The notes below the pieces were generated by a model, which ran no database searches, had not been told where the DNA came from, and saw only the letters and a program-made list of their open reading frames with translations. A stretch of DNA of 27,371 nucleotides from Bacillota bacterium (GTDB lineage Bacteria; Bacillota; UBA4882; UBA8346), in assembly GCA_023392595.1 (NCBI GenBank), contig JAEVYU010000084.1, positions 1-27,371 of the forward strand. Direction: 5' to 3'. The first letter of the stretch is position 1. Every line of letters begins with the position of its first letter. Shown piece by piece: positions 7,085 to 13,543 of this stretch. A program made the position numbers and the translations under genes.

Positions 7085-7999
7085 TTACACCTCTGACTCC
7101 ATGTTTTTTTTGATAATATAATGGACCAATCCGATCAAGGCCGGGAAAAGAAAGAGCGAAACGGCAATCGCCTTACTCAAATTCATGTTGAGAAAACCGT
7201 AAGTATAACTCAAGGTTGAAAGGACTTGCGTCCCATTGGCGGGACCGCCGCGGGTCAATAACCAGATAATCTCGAAATCACTTAAGGTCCAAATGGTGGT
7301 GATAATCGACGCTAAAATGATGATGTTTTTAACCGCCGGCACTGTAATATGCCAGAATTGCCGAATCATATTGGCGCCGTCAATTCTAGCCGCCTCATAG
7401 AGGCCGATGTCCACGGTTTGCAGTCCGGCCAGAATGGAAATGCCCAAAAACGGCGTCCCGCGCCAAACGTTGACAATGATAACCGAGGTCATCGCCAGCC
7501 AAGGTGTGGATAGCCAACCGACCGGATCTTTCATGATCCCGGAGTGGATTAAAATATAGTTTAAGGCCCCGCCGACATCCGAATAAAGCCATTGCCAAAT
7601 GTAAACGGAAACCAGCGTGGGGATGGTCCAGGGTAAAATGAGCAAGGCCCTGAAAAAACTGCGGGCTTTGATATCTTCATTCAGCACCAAGGCCATGATC
7701 ATCCCGAAAAGCACTTTAAAAATCACGGCGACTACCGTAAAAATGAGGGTATTCAGCAAGGCTTTTAAAAACAACGGATCAAAAATCAAGTTCCAATAAT
7801 TCTGAAGGCCGGTAAATTGAGCAACGGCGCCAATCATTTTATCGGTCAGACTGATATAGATGGCCCAGCAAAACGGGACCAACATCACCAGGGTTAAGTA
7901 TCCGGCCGTCGGCGCAAGCAGCCAAAAAGCCAATCGGCTCTCATTTTGCGAACGGGGCTTTTTTAGAAAATCCCTCTTCATGACATGATATTTCTCCAT
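7085..7999 (-). CDS. Carbohydrate ABC transporter permease (MalF/UgpA type)
   Basis: This is the first permease of the pair, about 304 aa, with six predicted helices beginning WLLAPTAGYLTLVMLVPF and the conserved EAA loop YEAARIDGANMIRQFWHITVPAVK. The open frame reaches a GTG at 8005, but I place the start at the ATG ending at 7999. A GGAG stands eight bases before that ATG and only two before the GTG. The gene follows the binding-protein gene across a 320-bp gap containing a MITE hairpin, which may lower permease expression relative to the binding protein. Substrate class is sugar or sugar derivative from family membership; the exact substrate is not visible. Confidence 0.9.
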   Translation of the reverse strand: MEKYHVMKRDFLKKPRSQNESRLAFWLLAPTAGYLTLVMLVPFCWAIYISLTDKMIGAVAQFTGLQNYWNLIFDPLFLKALLNTLIFTVVAVIFKVLFGMIMALVLNEDIKARSFFRALLILPWTIPTLVSVYIWQWLYSDVGGALNYILIHSGIMKDPVGWLSTPWLAMTSVIIVNVWRGTPFLGISILAGLQTVDIGLYEAARIDGANMIRQFWHITVPAVKNIIILASIITTIWTLSDFEIIWLLTRGGPANGTQVLSTLSYTYGFLNMNLSKAIAVSLFLFPALIGLVHYIIKKNMESEV

Positions 8000-8135
8000 C
8001 TTCACGACTCCAATAGCATGGCTATAGGGAGCGGGGAAAGCCGTCGCCCCCTACGCATATTACATATTAAAACTCACTAACTCAACTTTCCCATTTCAAA
8101 AAATATGCCTAATGCAAGTGAAATATAGGGTTCTA

Positions 8136-8276
8136 GCCCTCATTCTTGCTTTCTCCCGTCATCGGGAGAAACGAAGGCTTTGTCAAGAAAGCAAATAAAA
8201 ACAATTCGAAACAAGCTAAATACCGGCAAAGAACTACAGTTCGTTTCTCCCCACGGGAGAAAGATAGAATGAGGGC
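8136..8276. mobile_element. MITE-like hairpin element, copy 1
   Basis: A 141-bp unit has inverted ends GCCCTCATTCT and AGAATGAGGGC. Each end carries its own sub-hairpin (TTTCTCCC...GGGAGAAA). It matches the element at 9838-9960 in the opposite orientation: its right part, read in reverse, begins CCCTCATTCTATCTTTCTCCC and runs to ACGAACTGTA as copy 2 does. It lies between the binding-protein gene and the first permease gene. As RNA it would fold into strong hairpins that could stabilise the upstream message or attenuate downstream transcription. Confidence 0.7.
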
Positions 8277-8324
8277 GGACCCAAGTAACACTACTCTATT
8301 TGGGTAAGATCTAATGTAATTAAG

Positions 8325-9605
8325 TTACTTCCTGTATATTTGTTCAATCCGGGTCTGCAGTTCCTTCACCGCTTTTTCGGCAGGAACTTTATCCGCTAAA
8401 ATCCGCTGGTAGGCGTCGGTGTAACAATGGGAATTAAACACTTCTCCGGCATGATTGGAGAATGGCCCTTTATAGCCAAGATATTTCATATATTTCAAAT
8501 GATCCATAAAGGGTTTATTCATGGGATCCTGCCAGATGGGATCTTTGGCCGAATCTTGATAAACGGGGACCAGATAGGGAACGCCCTGTTTAATCCACTG
8601 TCGATACCAATCCCGGTTGGCGCAGTATTCAATAAAGTCTTGAGCCAGCTCAGGGTTTTTGGTGCTTTTAAAGATTCCGTAATTACTGGTTCCGATGATC
8701 GGGTAGCGTCCCTTGGGTCCGGCAGGAGTCAGGGCCACGCCCGTTTTGGCATAAAGCCCGGGATTATCGGTTCTCAGCGATTCTACTAAGGTTCCCCCGT
8801 TGTAAACCATTACCGATTGGCCACTGAGATACGATTTATTATTGCCGGTGCCATCCCAGGCCACGACGCTGGGAGGATTGGATTTGTCCATCAAGTACAT
8901 GTCGGCGATGAATTGAAACGCTTGGATCGTTTCCGGGCTGTATATCGTGACCTTTTTTCCGTCTGCGCTGGTTTCCGAACCGCCAAAAGAGGCGATCAAC
9001 GTTCTGGAAAACCATTCACTATCATTGGTCCCGCATCCCATTCCTGCTCCGTAGATCCCTTTGCCGGGATCGGTGGTTGCTTTGGCAATTTTGCGGAATT
9101 CAGCCCACGTTTCCGGTGGATGATTGAATCCAGCCGCTTTCAAAAGATCTTTGCGGTAAATAAGGACATTCACATCCACCCACAGCGGGATGGCATAGCA
9201 TTTCCCTTCAAATGTAACCGGTGTAGTGACGCCCGGTAAGAAGCCGCTTTGCTCTTTTTCAATCTTACGGCTGAGTGCGGTTAGGTCCATTAAAAGTCCC
9301 TTGGCATAAAACTCACCGATATCCTGATAAGCAAAAAAGCTTACATCCGGCGTTTGTCCGGATTCAATGGCCGCGCTCCATTTGGCATAAATATCTTTGT
9401 CCGGAATGGAGACGTAATTGACATCAACATTGTTTTTCTCCGCAAAGTCTTTAGCTCGCTTCGCCATGCTATCATTGACAAGGGTGGAGTAGGTTTTGGT
9501 AAACCAGACGGTAAGCGCAGGCTTTTGGGTCTCACAAACTCCGGCGGTTGCTAAAATCAAAATAAAAAGCACGGTACCTAAAAAAATCAAGCCAAATTTT
9601 TTCAT
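8325..9605 (-). CDS. ABC transporter extracellular solute-binding protein, family 1
   Basis: This 426-aa protein fits the size of sugar-binding family 1. A signal peptide (MKK, then a hydrophobic stretch LIFLGTVLFILILATAG) is followed by VCETQ. A Cys is at the right place for a lipoprotein, but AGVC is not a canonical lipobox, so anchoring is uncertain. The mature part has SBP_bac_1 features, including an N-terminal LTVWF strand and the segment GKCYAIPLWVDVNVLIYRKD (Y-x-x-P-x-W...YRKDL). AGGAG stands near the ATG. It is the first gene of the uptake operon, with two permeases after it. It would capture a carbohydrate or sugar acid outside the membrane. It is bracketed by two inverted MITE copies. 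Confidence 0.9.
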   Translation of the reverse strand: MKKFGLIFLGTVLFILILATAGVCETQKPALTVWFTKTYSTLVNDSMAKRAKDFAEKNNVDVNYVSIPDKDIYAKWSAAIESGQTPDVSFFAYQDIGEFYAKGLLMDLTALSRKIEKEQSGFLPGVTTPVTFEGKCYAIPLWVDVNVLIYRKDLLKAAGFNHPPETWAEFRKIAKATTDPGKGIYGAGMGCGTNDSEWFSRTLIASFGGSETSADGKKVTIYSPETIQAFQFIADMYLMDKSNPPSVVAWDGTGNNKSYLSGQSVMVYNGGTLVESLRTDNPGLYAKTGVALTPAGPKGRYPIIGTSNYGIFKSTKNPELAQDFIEYCANRDWYRQWIKQGVPYLVPVYQDSAKDPIWQDPMNKPFMDHLKYMKYLGYKGPFSNHAGEVFNSHCYTDAYQRILADKVPAEKAVKELQTRIEQIYRK

Positions 9606-9718
9606 GAAACACTCTCCTTTTTCATTTCATGATTTTTTTGATTTTAAAGATAAGCTATGTTCTTGAGAATAGTTGATTGTAATATCTGTCTGATAAAAAA
9701 TTAAGTTAAAAAGAATAT

Positions 9719-10141
9719 CTCCCGCAGAGGCGTCAGCACATTTTGGTGCTGCAGGCGCAGAGTTTAAAATCAATGACCATTATAAAAGTTGACTATTCCG
9801 TTAACTCAGGGTTTGATTGTGAGCCAATTTGGGCCTACCCTCATACTATCTTTCTCCCTCAAAGGGAGAAACGAACTGTAATTCTGTAAGCTTTTTAATT
9901 GCTAAAGCTTCGCAAGCCAAACCCTTCGTTCCTCCCTCAGGGAGGAAGCAAGATGGAGGGTTGACACAATTACATTTCAGGATAAATCGCCCAATAAAGC
10001 AATAATAAACGGATTTTTTTATCCTGAGCAAAGGCAATCGTCAACTTATAAAATGACGTTTACAAGCACCTGTTTTTTAATTGTGGCCTTTGGAGTTATT
10101 CTAGTTATCTGTTCTCTGCGCCTTTGCGCCTCTGCGGGAGA
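9719..10141. repeat. Large imperfect palindrome enclosing MITE copy 2
   Basis: Three nested pairs of inverted arms face each other across this 620-bp intergenic region. They are TCTCCCGCAGAGGCG (9719-9733) with CGCCTCTGCGGGAGA (10127-10141), TTATAAAAGTTGAC (about 9780-9793) with GTCAACTTATAA (about 10040-10051), and AACTCAGG with ATCCTGAG. Copy 2 of the MITE occupies the middle, which suggests one element inserted into another. A local hairpin CAGCAC/GTGCTG lies near 9734-9751. I see no coding sequence here; the frame at 9846-10037 lies in repeat DNA. Confidence 0.5.
9838..9960. mobile_element. MITE-like hairpin element, copy 2 (inverted)
   Basis: This 123-bp unit has ends CCCTCATACTATCTTTCTCCC and, at the other side, GGAGGAAGCAAGATGGAGGG. 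It aligns with the reverse complement of copy 1 (8136-8276) at both ends, including ACGAACTGTA inside the left arm and AACGAAGG inside the right arm. The loop regions have diverged. With copy 1 it brackets the solute-binding-protein gene as an inverted pair. Confidence 0.7.
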
Positions 10142-10225
10142 ATAAAATAGGCATATCAGATCAACCATTACCTAAGAACAGAGCTTCTTTTTTTAATCTC
10201 TACCATCCCCTTTCCAAAACTCAGG

Positions 10226-11002
10226 TCAGAGCCGCCCGGCGGTAAAGACTTCCCGCATCTGCTTCAGCAAATCTTTAGCTCCAAGCAGCAGCAAGTCCGT
10301 ATCCGCGGCGATCGAGAGCATATCCACGCCGCGGTTGCGCCAGCGCTGAATATCTTCGTAAGCGCAGGCGCCACTGGAGAGGCCAATGGGTTTGCCGGCC
10401 GCGTGGACCTTGTCGATGATGGTCTGAATTACAGTGGATACTTCCGGACTATCCCATTCGCCGATTTTACCCATGGAAGCGGCCAGGTCGCGGGGGCCAA
10501 TCACCAAACCGTCAATTTCATCAATGGTCAAAATGCGATCCAATTCCCGCACCGCGTCAATGTGCTCAACCTGGACGAATTTTAGCAGCAACTGATCGAC
10601 GCAAGCGAGATAATCCTGAATATCGATATTGCCAAATTGAATGGCGCGGCGCGGGCCGAAACCGCGGATCCCTTTGGGAGGATACATGCAGGACTCCACC
10701 GCTTTTTTCGCCTCCTCATAGGAATTGACCATCGGAAAGACGATACCATCCGGCCCCATCTCCAGAACCGGCTTGGCCCGCACCGGATCATTCCAGGGAA
10801 TCCGCACGATGGCGGAGACTCCCGCAGCCCGCGCCGCAATCAAATGCTGTTGCAAGTGATATAAATCGATCGCGGTGTGTTCCATATCGATCCACAGATA
10901 GTCAAAACCGAGATTGCCGATGAGTTCGGTGATGGCGCTATCGTTTAAGGAAATGTGGGTGCCCAGGGCGGGGAGTTTCTGTTTTAGTTTGGTAAAGAGC
11001 AT
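10226..11002 (-). CDS. HpcH/HpaI-family aldolase (2-keto-3-deoxy acid class)
   Basis: This 258-aa protein is a full-length class II pyruvate-type aldolase of the HpcH/HpaI family (relatives: GarL, HpaI, RhmA). Members split 2-keto-3-deoxy sugar acids or 4-hydroxy-2-oxo acids into pyruvate and an aldehyde, using a divalent metal. Active-site residues are present: His42 in WIDMEHTA, Arg67 in VRIPWNDP, and metal ligands Glu146 (VQVEHID) and Asp172 (IGPRDLAASMG). AAAGGATG precedes the ATG. It lies upstream of the transporter operon on the same strand, 620 bp of repeats away, so it may have its own promoter. With the hydroxyacid dehydrogenase and LarA-like protein it suggests sugar-acid catabolism. 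Exact substrate unknown. Confidence 0.88.
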   Translation of the reverse strand: MLFTKLKQKLPALGTHISLNDSAITELIGNLGFDYLWIDMEHTAIDLYHLQQHLIAARAAGVSAIVRIPWNDPVRAKPVLEMGPDGIVFPMVNSYEEAKKAVESCMYPPKGIRGFGPRRAIQFGNIDIQDYLACVDQLLLKFVQVEHIDAVRELDRILTIDEIDGLVIGPRDLAASMGKIGEWDSPEVSTVIQTIIDKVHAAGKPIGLSSGACAYEDIQRWRNRGVDMLSIAADTDLLLLGAKDLLKQMREVFTAGRL

Positions 11003-11184
11003 GGTAGGGAATCATCCTTTCAATTTTTTAGTTGTATTACAGTTTAAAATGCTTGGTCAAAGTTCATAGATGCTTTATTCAAACATCCCGGCAGTTTTGA
11101 GATAACATTGTTAGTTTGGGAGTATCGATTGTGAGAGAATAGTAATTATGGTAAAATAAAAATGTATATCTAAATACACCAAAA

Positions 11185-11204
11185 ATGATAATAGTTATTA
11201 TCAT
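11185..11204. promoter_or_regulatory. Palindromic operator upstream of the XRE gene
   Basis: ATGATAATAGTTATTATCAT has perfect 9-bp arms around GT and lies about 50 bp before the XRE start. An outer inverted pair, GTATAT (11164-11169) and ATATAC (11209-11214), surrounds it. Its place in the likely promoter region suggests autoregulation by the XRE protein; binding is not shown. Confidence 0.5.
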
Positions 11205-11252
11205 GAATATATACCAAAGTTATCTTTTTGTCAACCGCTAAAAGGAGAAAAT

Positions 11253-11594
11253 ATGAGCATCGCTAATAAAATAAAGGATTTACGTACGTCGAAACATTTA
11301 AAGCAAGAAGATCTCGCTAAAAAGATCGGTGTCTCCCGTTTGATGCTTGGCAGATATGAGCGGGGTGAAGCCATTCCTTCTGCCGAAACTTTGCAAAAAA
11401 TAGCGCAGGTATTAGAGGTTTCAACCGATTATTTATTATCGAGCGATGAAAAAAATGAAGATTCTCCAGGTTTTGGGGATAAAGCACTTCAGAAATATCT
11501 TACAGAGATTGACAAAATGAGTGATGAAGAACGAAGCCATGTGAAGTTTATTTTGGATGCGGTAGTTAAAAATAAAAATAGAGATGCTGAATGA
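11253..11594 (+). CDS. XRE-family (Cro/cI-like) DNA-binding regulator
   Basis: This 113-aa protein has one N-terminal HTH_3 domain at residues 6-62 (KIKDLRTSKHLKQEDLAKKI, then SRLMLGRYERGEAIPSAETL and VLEVSTDYLL), a textbook Cro/cI helix-turn-helix. The C-terminal 45 residues are charged and of unknown role. AAAAGGAG precedes the ATG. It converges with the defence operon and shares its terminator. After its stop the same frame continues into a ribbon-helix-helix-like segment. It may regulate itself through the palindrome at 11185-11204. A role in controlling the defence operon is possible but unsupported. Confidence 0.88.
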   Translation: MSIANKIKDLRTSKHLKQEDLAKKIGVSRLMLGRYERGEAIPSAETLQKIAQVLEVSTDYLLSSDEKNEDSPGFGDKALQKYLTEIDKMSDEERSHVKFILDAVVKNKNRDAE

Positions 11595-11762
11595 AATTGG
11601 TTATTATCATTCCTTTCTAAAGAGAAAAACGCTACATTTACTCTGATTATCTCCCAAGAGTTGCATGCCAAGCTTAAAGAAATGGCACTCGCAAATGATC
11701 GAAGTCTCAACAAGCAAATTACCTATATGCTTAAAACTTATATTGAAGAGCATAAAAAATAA
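11595..11762 (+). pseudogene. Arc-like ribbon-helix-helix fragment, no own start codon
   Basis: Directly after the TGA of the XRE gene and in the same frame, 55 codons read NWLLSFLSKEKNATFTLIIS, then QELHAKLKEMALANDRSLNK and QITYMLKTYIEEHKK, ending in TAA. The pattern of a beta strand (ATFTLIIS), a helix, ANDRSLNKQI and a final helix is typical of Arc/MetJ-type DNA-binding domains. There is no ATG, GTG or TTG in frame before the domain. It is either the remnant of a separate antitoxin-like gene fused by deletion, or the C-terminal half of an ancestral XRE-RHH protein split by a stop codon. Confidence 0.5.
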
Positions 11763-11793
11763 AAACCCTCAGCTTATTTAGCAAAGGGTTTTT
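11763..11793. terminator. Bidirectional intrinsic terminator
   Basis: AAACCCT and AGGGTTT form a stem around an AT-rich loop. It is followed by TTTTT on the plus strand and, read on the minus strand, by a T-rich tail. It can end both the XRE transcript and the convergent defence operon, whose last stop codon is at 11843. Confidence 0.7.
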
Positions 11794-11842
11794 GTTCCAA
11801 AGAACACGCGGGGAGATGGGAAGGGCCAGATTTACATTAAAG

Positions 11843-12043
11843 TTATTCAAATAACACACAACCTTGTGATTTGAAATCCTCCACTTTTGCAAGCAATTCT
11901 TCGGTAGTAACTTCGAGATATTCAGCTAAGCAAACCAAACAATAGAATTGTTTTATTCCGCGTCCAAGGATTTTTTTATTCAACCCTATTTCATTTGTGC
12001 CTAGGTTTTTTTTTCCGCAAACATAACAAGTTTTGCCATCCAT
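11843..12043 (-). CDS. Small zinc-ribbon protein, last gene of the BREX-like operon
   Basis: This 66-aa protein starts at the ATG ending at 12043 (MDGKTCYVCGKKNLG); a longer open frame overlaps brxL and is not needed. An AGAGGTG site overlaps the brxL stop, four bases away, so it is translationally linked to brxL. Two CxxC knuckles (CYVC at residues 6-9 and CLVC about 25 residues later) should bind one zinc. The C-terminal part (EYLEVTTEELLAKVEDFKSQ) is an amphipathic helix region resembling a small protein-binding module. I do not know a named family. Its place in the operon suggests an accessory or regulatory partner of BrxL or PglZ. Confidence 0.75.
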   Translation of the reverse strand: MDGKTCYVCGKKNLGTNEIGLNKKILGRGIKQFYCLVCLAEYLEVTTEELLAKVEDFKSQGCVLFE

Positions 12044-12047
12044 ATTA

Positions 12048-13529
12048 CTACACCTCTTTGATACCGAAAACAGGCACATCTTTACCTTTGTATTCACTGT
12101 CAAGAATACCAAGTTGAGTCTTAATCGTATCACGCATACGATATGCCCGTTGTAGACAGTATCTCTTGAAATCCGCGACAGAAATTTCGCTTACAAATCG
12201 GATATTCGGAAAAAGCAATTTTAAGTAAGCTGTAGCAATACGCTTAACCGCTTCTGTATCTCGGGTATCCGCTGCATCTGGTACTTCAACAAGTTCGTCA
12301 ACAATTGCGCGGTAACTCATATCGTTGCGCAGTTCGTGGAGAATAGAGCAGAAGTATTCTGAGTTCAAAGCCCAACCCGATATTTTTAAGTCCTCGTTCA
12401 TTCGCGGAATGTTCCATCCTTTGATAAAACCATGGAAACGGTCAATTAAAGCAGATTCGTGAAAGGACTTCGGTAACTCCTCAAACATATTACTGAACCC
12501 GCCGTTATCCATAGTTTCTTTGCGAATGTTGCCACAGAGGATAAATCCCGCATCAGCGGCTCGTTCGTATGAATCAATCTTTACTATTCCGGATTCAAGA
12601 TAGGCTTTTAATACGGTACGCATTTCGTCCACGTCGCCAAATTGTATCGTTTGTATTTCATCCAAAACTACGAAATCATTATTTGCTACCAAACCCTCAG
12701 TGTGTTTGGTTTTATGGTAAAACAATGTAGCGCGACTTATTTTGCTATCGGTCGGTAAGGCACCGAAACGGCTGACACGCCCGAATAGATACGACTTACC
12801 CGTGCCTTTGGGTGCAAGCTCGATAAGGTTTAACCGCTTTTCCAAGAACGGAAGCAAGCGGGTAAGCATTGTGAGTTTTGTTTCCTCGTCGGCGTAACCA
12901 CTCGCGTTATAGTCTACCGCACCTAGCAGAATGTCTATCCATTCGGATGTTGAAAATTCAGTTCTCGCGTCCTTATAGTATTCAATGTCAACAGAATAAG
13001 GACAAAACGGCTTGAACGCCGCAAGTTTAATTTTGCCTTTGTTTGCCCCTTTTGCTGTTGAACCGCTACCTGTTTGGGGTGAGAACAGAAAGTCCGCATC
13101 TTCCGGCGAACGATAGCCGAGTTCGACCATACCCCAAGTTTCGCCGTGAAGTAGGTCTTCCTTGCAGTTATCCCATACTTCCTCTTCGATTATAGTGTCC
13201 TTGTATGTCAAACCATAATCCGGGAGAGCAAAGTACACTTGTTTCTTTTCCACGCTAATCTCTACTGAGATTTTAGCCAAGAAACGTACCCGCTCGTTTT
13301 CTATAACGACACGGTTCTTTATTGAAATCCAATCGTCTTTGCGCGGCAAGTAAGTTTTAACGAATTGCAATACCTCTTCGGTGTTAAACTGTCCATTTTC
13401 ATCTTCAAACTTCTTCAAGAGCCAGTCGCGCATAAACGACGGAAGACTCAAGGAAGAGAAAAAGTTGCTTTTCCTCAAATCCTTATAGACGACCATTTCG
13501 TCAAAGCAATCCCGCAACTTCTCAATCAT
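12048..13529 (-). CDS. brxL: BrxL-like AAA+ ATPase, short form without Lon protease domain
   Basis: This 493-aa protein matches BrxL from its N-terminal region (FDEMVVYKDLRK) to the AAA+ core. Walker A is ELAPKGTGKSYLFG (GTGKS within 239-246) and Walker B FVVLDE ends at 290-291. Next come a sensor-like LCGNI and an arginine-bearing ALIDRFHGF segment. BrxL in type 1 BREX is roughly 680 aa with a C-terminal Lon-like protease fold; here the protein ends about 100 residues after the AAA+ core with no Ser-Lys protease region, and nothing downstream restores it. BrxL is known as a ring-forming DNA-binding motor needed for phage restriction. GGGGGAG stands seven bases before the ATG. The gene is 14 bp after pglZ. 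Confidence 0.82.
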   Translation of the reverse strand: MIEKLRDCFDEMVVYKDLRKSNFFSSLSLPSFMRDWLLKKFEDENGQFNTEEVLQFVKTYLPRKDDWISIKNRVVIENERVRFLAKISVEISVEKKQVYFALPDYGLTYKDTIIEEEVWDNCKEDLLHGETWGMVELGYRSPEDADFLFSPQTGSGSTAKGANKGKIKLAAFKPFCPYSVDIEYYKDARTEFSTSEWIDILLGAVDYNASGYADEETKLTMLTRLLPFLEKRLNLIELAPKGTGKSYLFGRVSRFGALPTDSKISRATLFYHKTKHTEGLVANNDFVVLDEIQTIQFGDVDEMRTVLKAYLESGIVKIDSYERAADAGFILCGNIRKETMDNGGFSNMFEELPKSFHESALIDRFHGFIKGWNIPRMNEDLKISGWALNSEYFCSILHELRNDMSYRAIVDELVEVPDAADTRDTEAVKRIATAYLKLLFPNIRFVSEISVADFKRYCLQRAYRMRDTIKTQLGILDSEYKGKDVPVFGIKEV

Positions 13530-13543
13530 TTCTTGGCTCCCCC

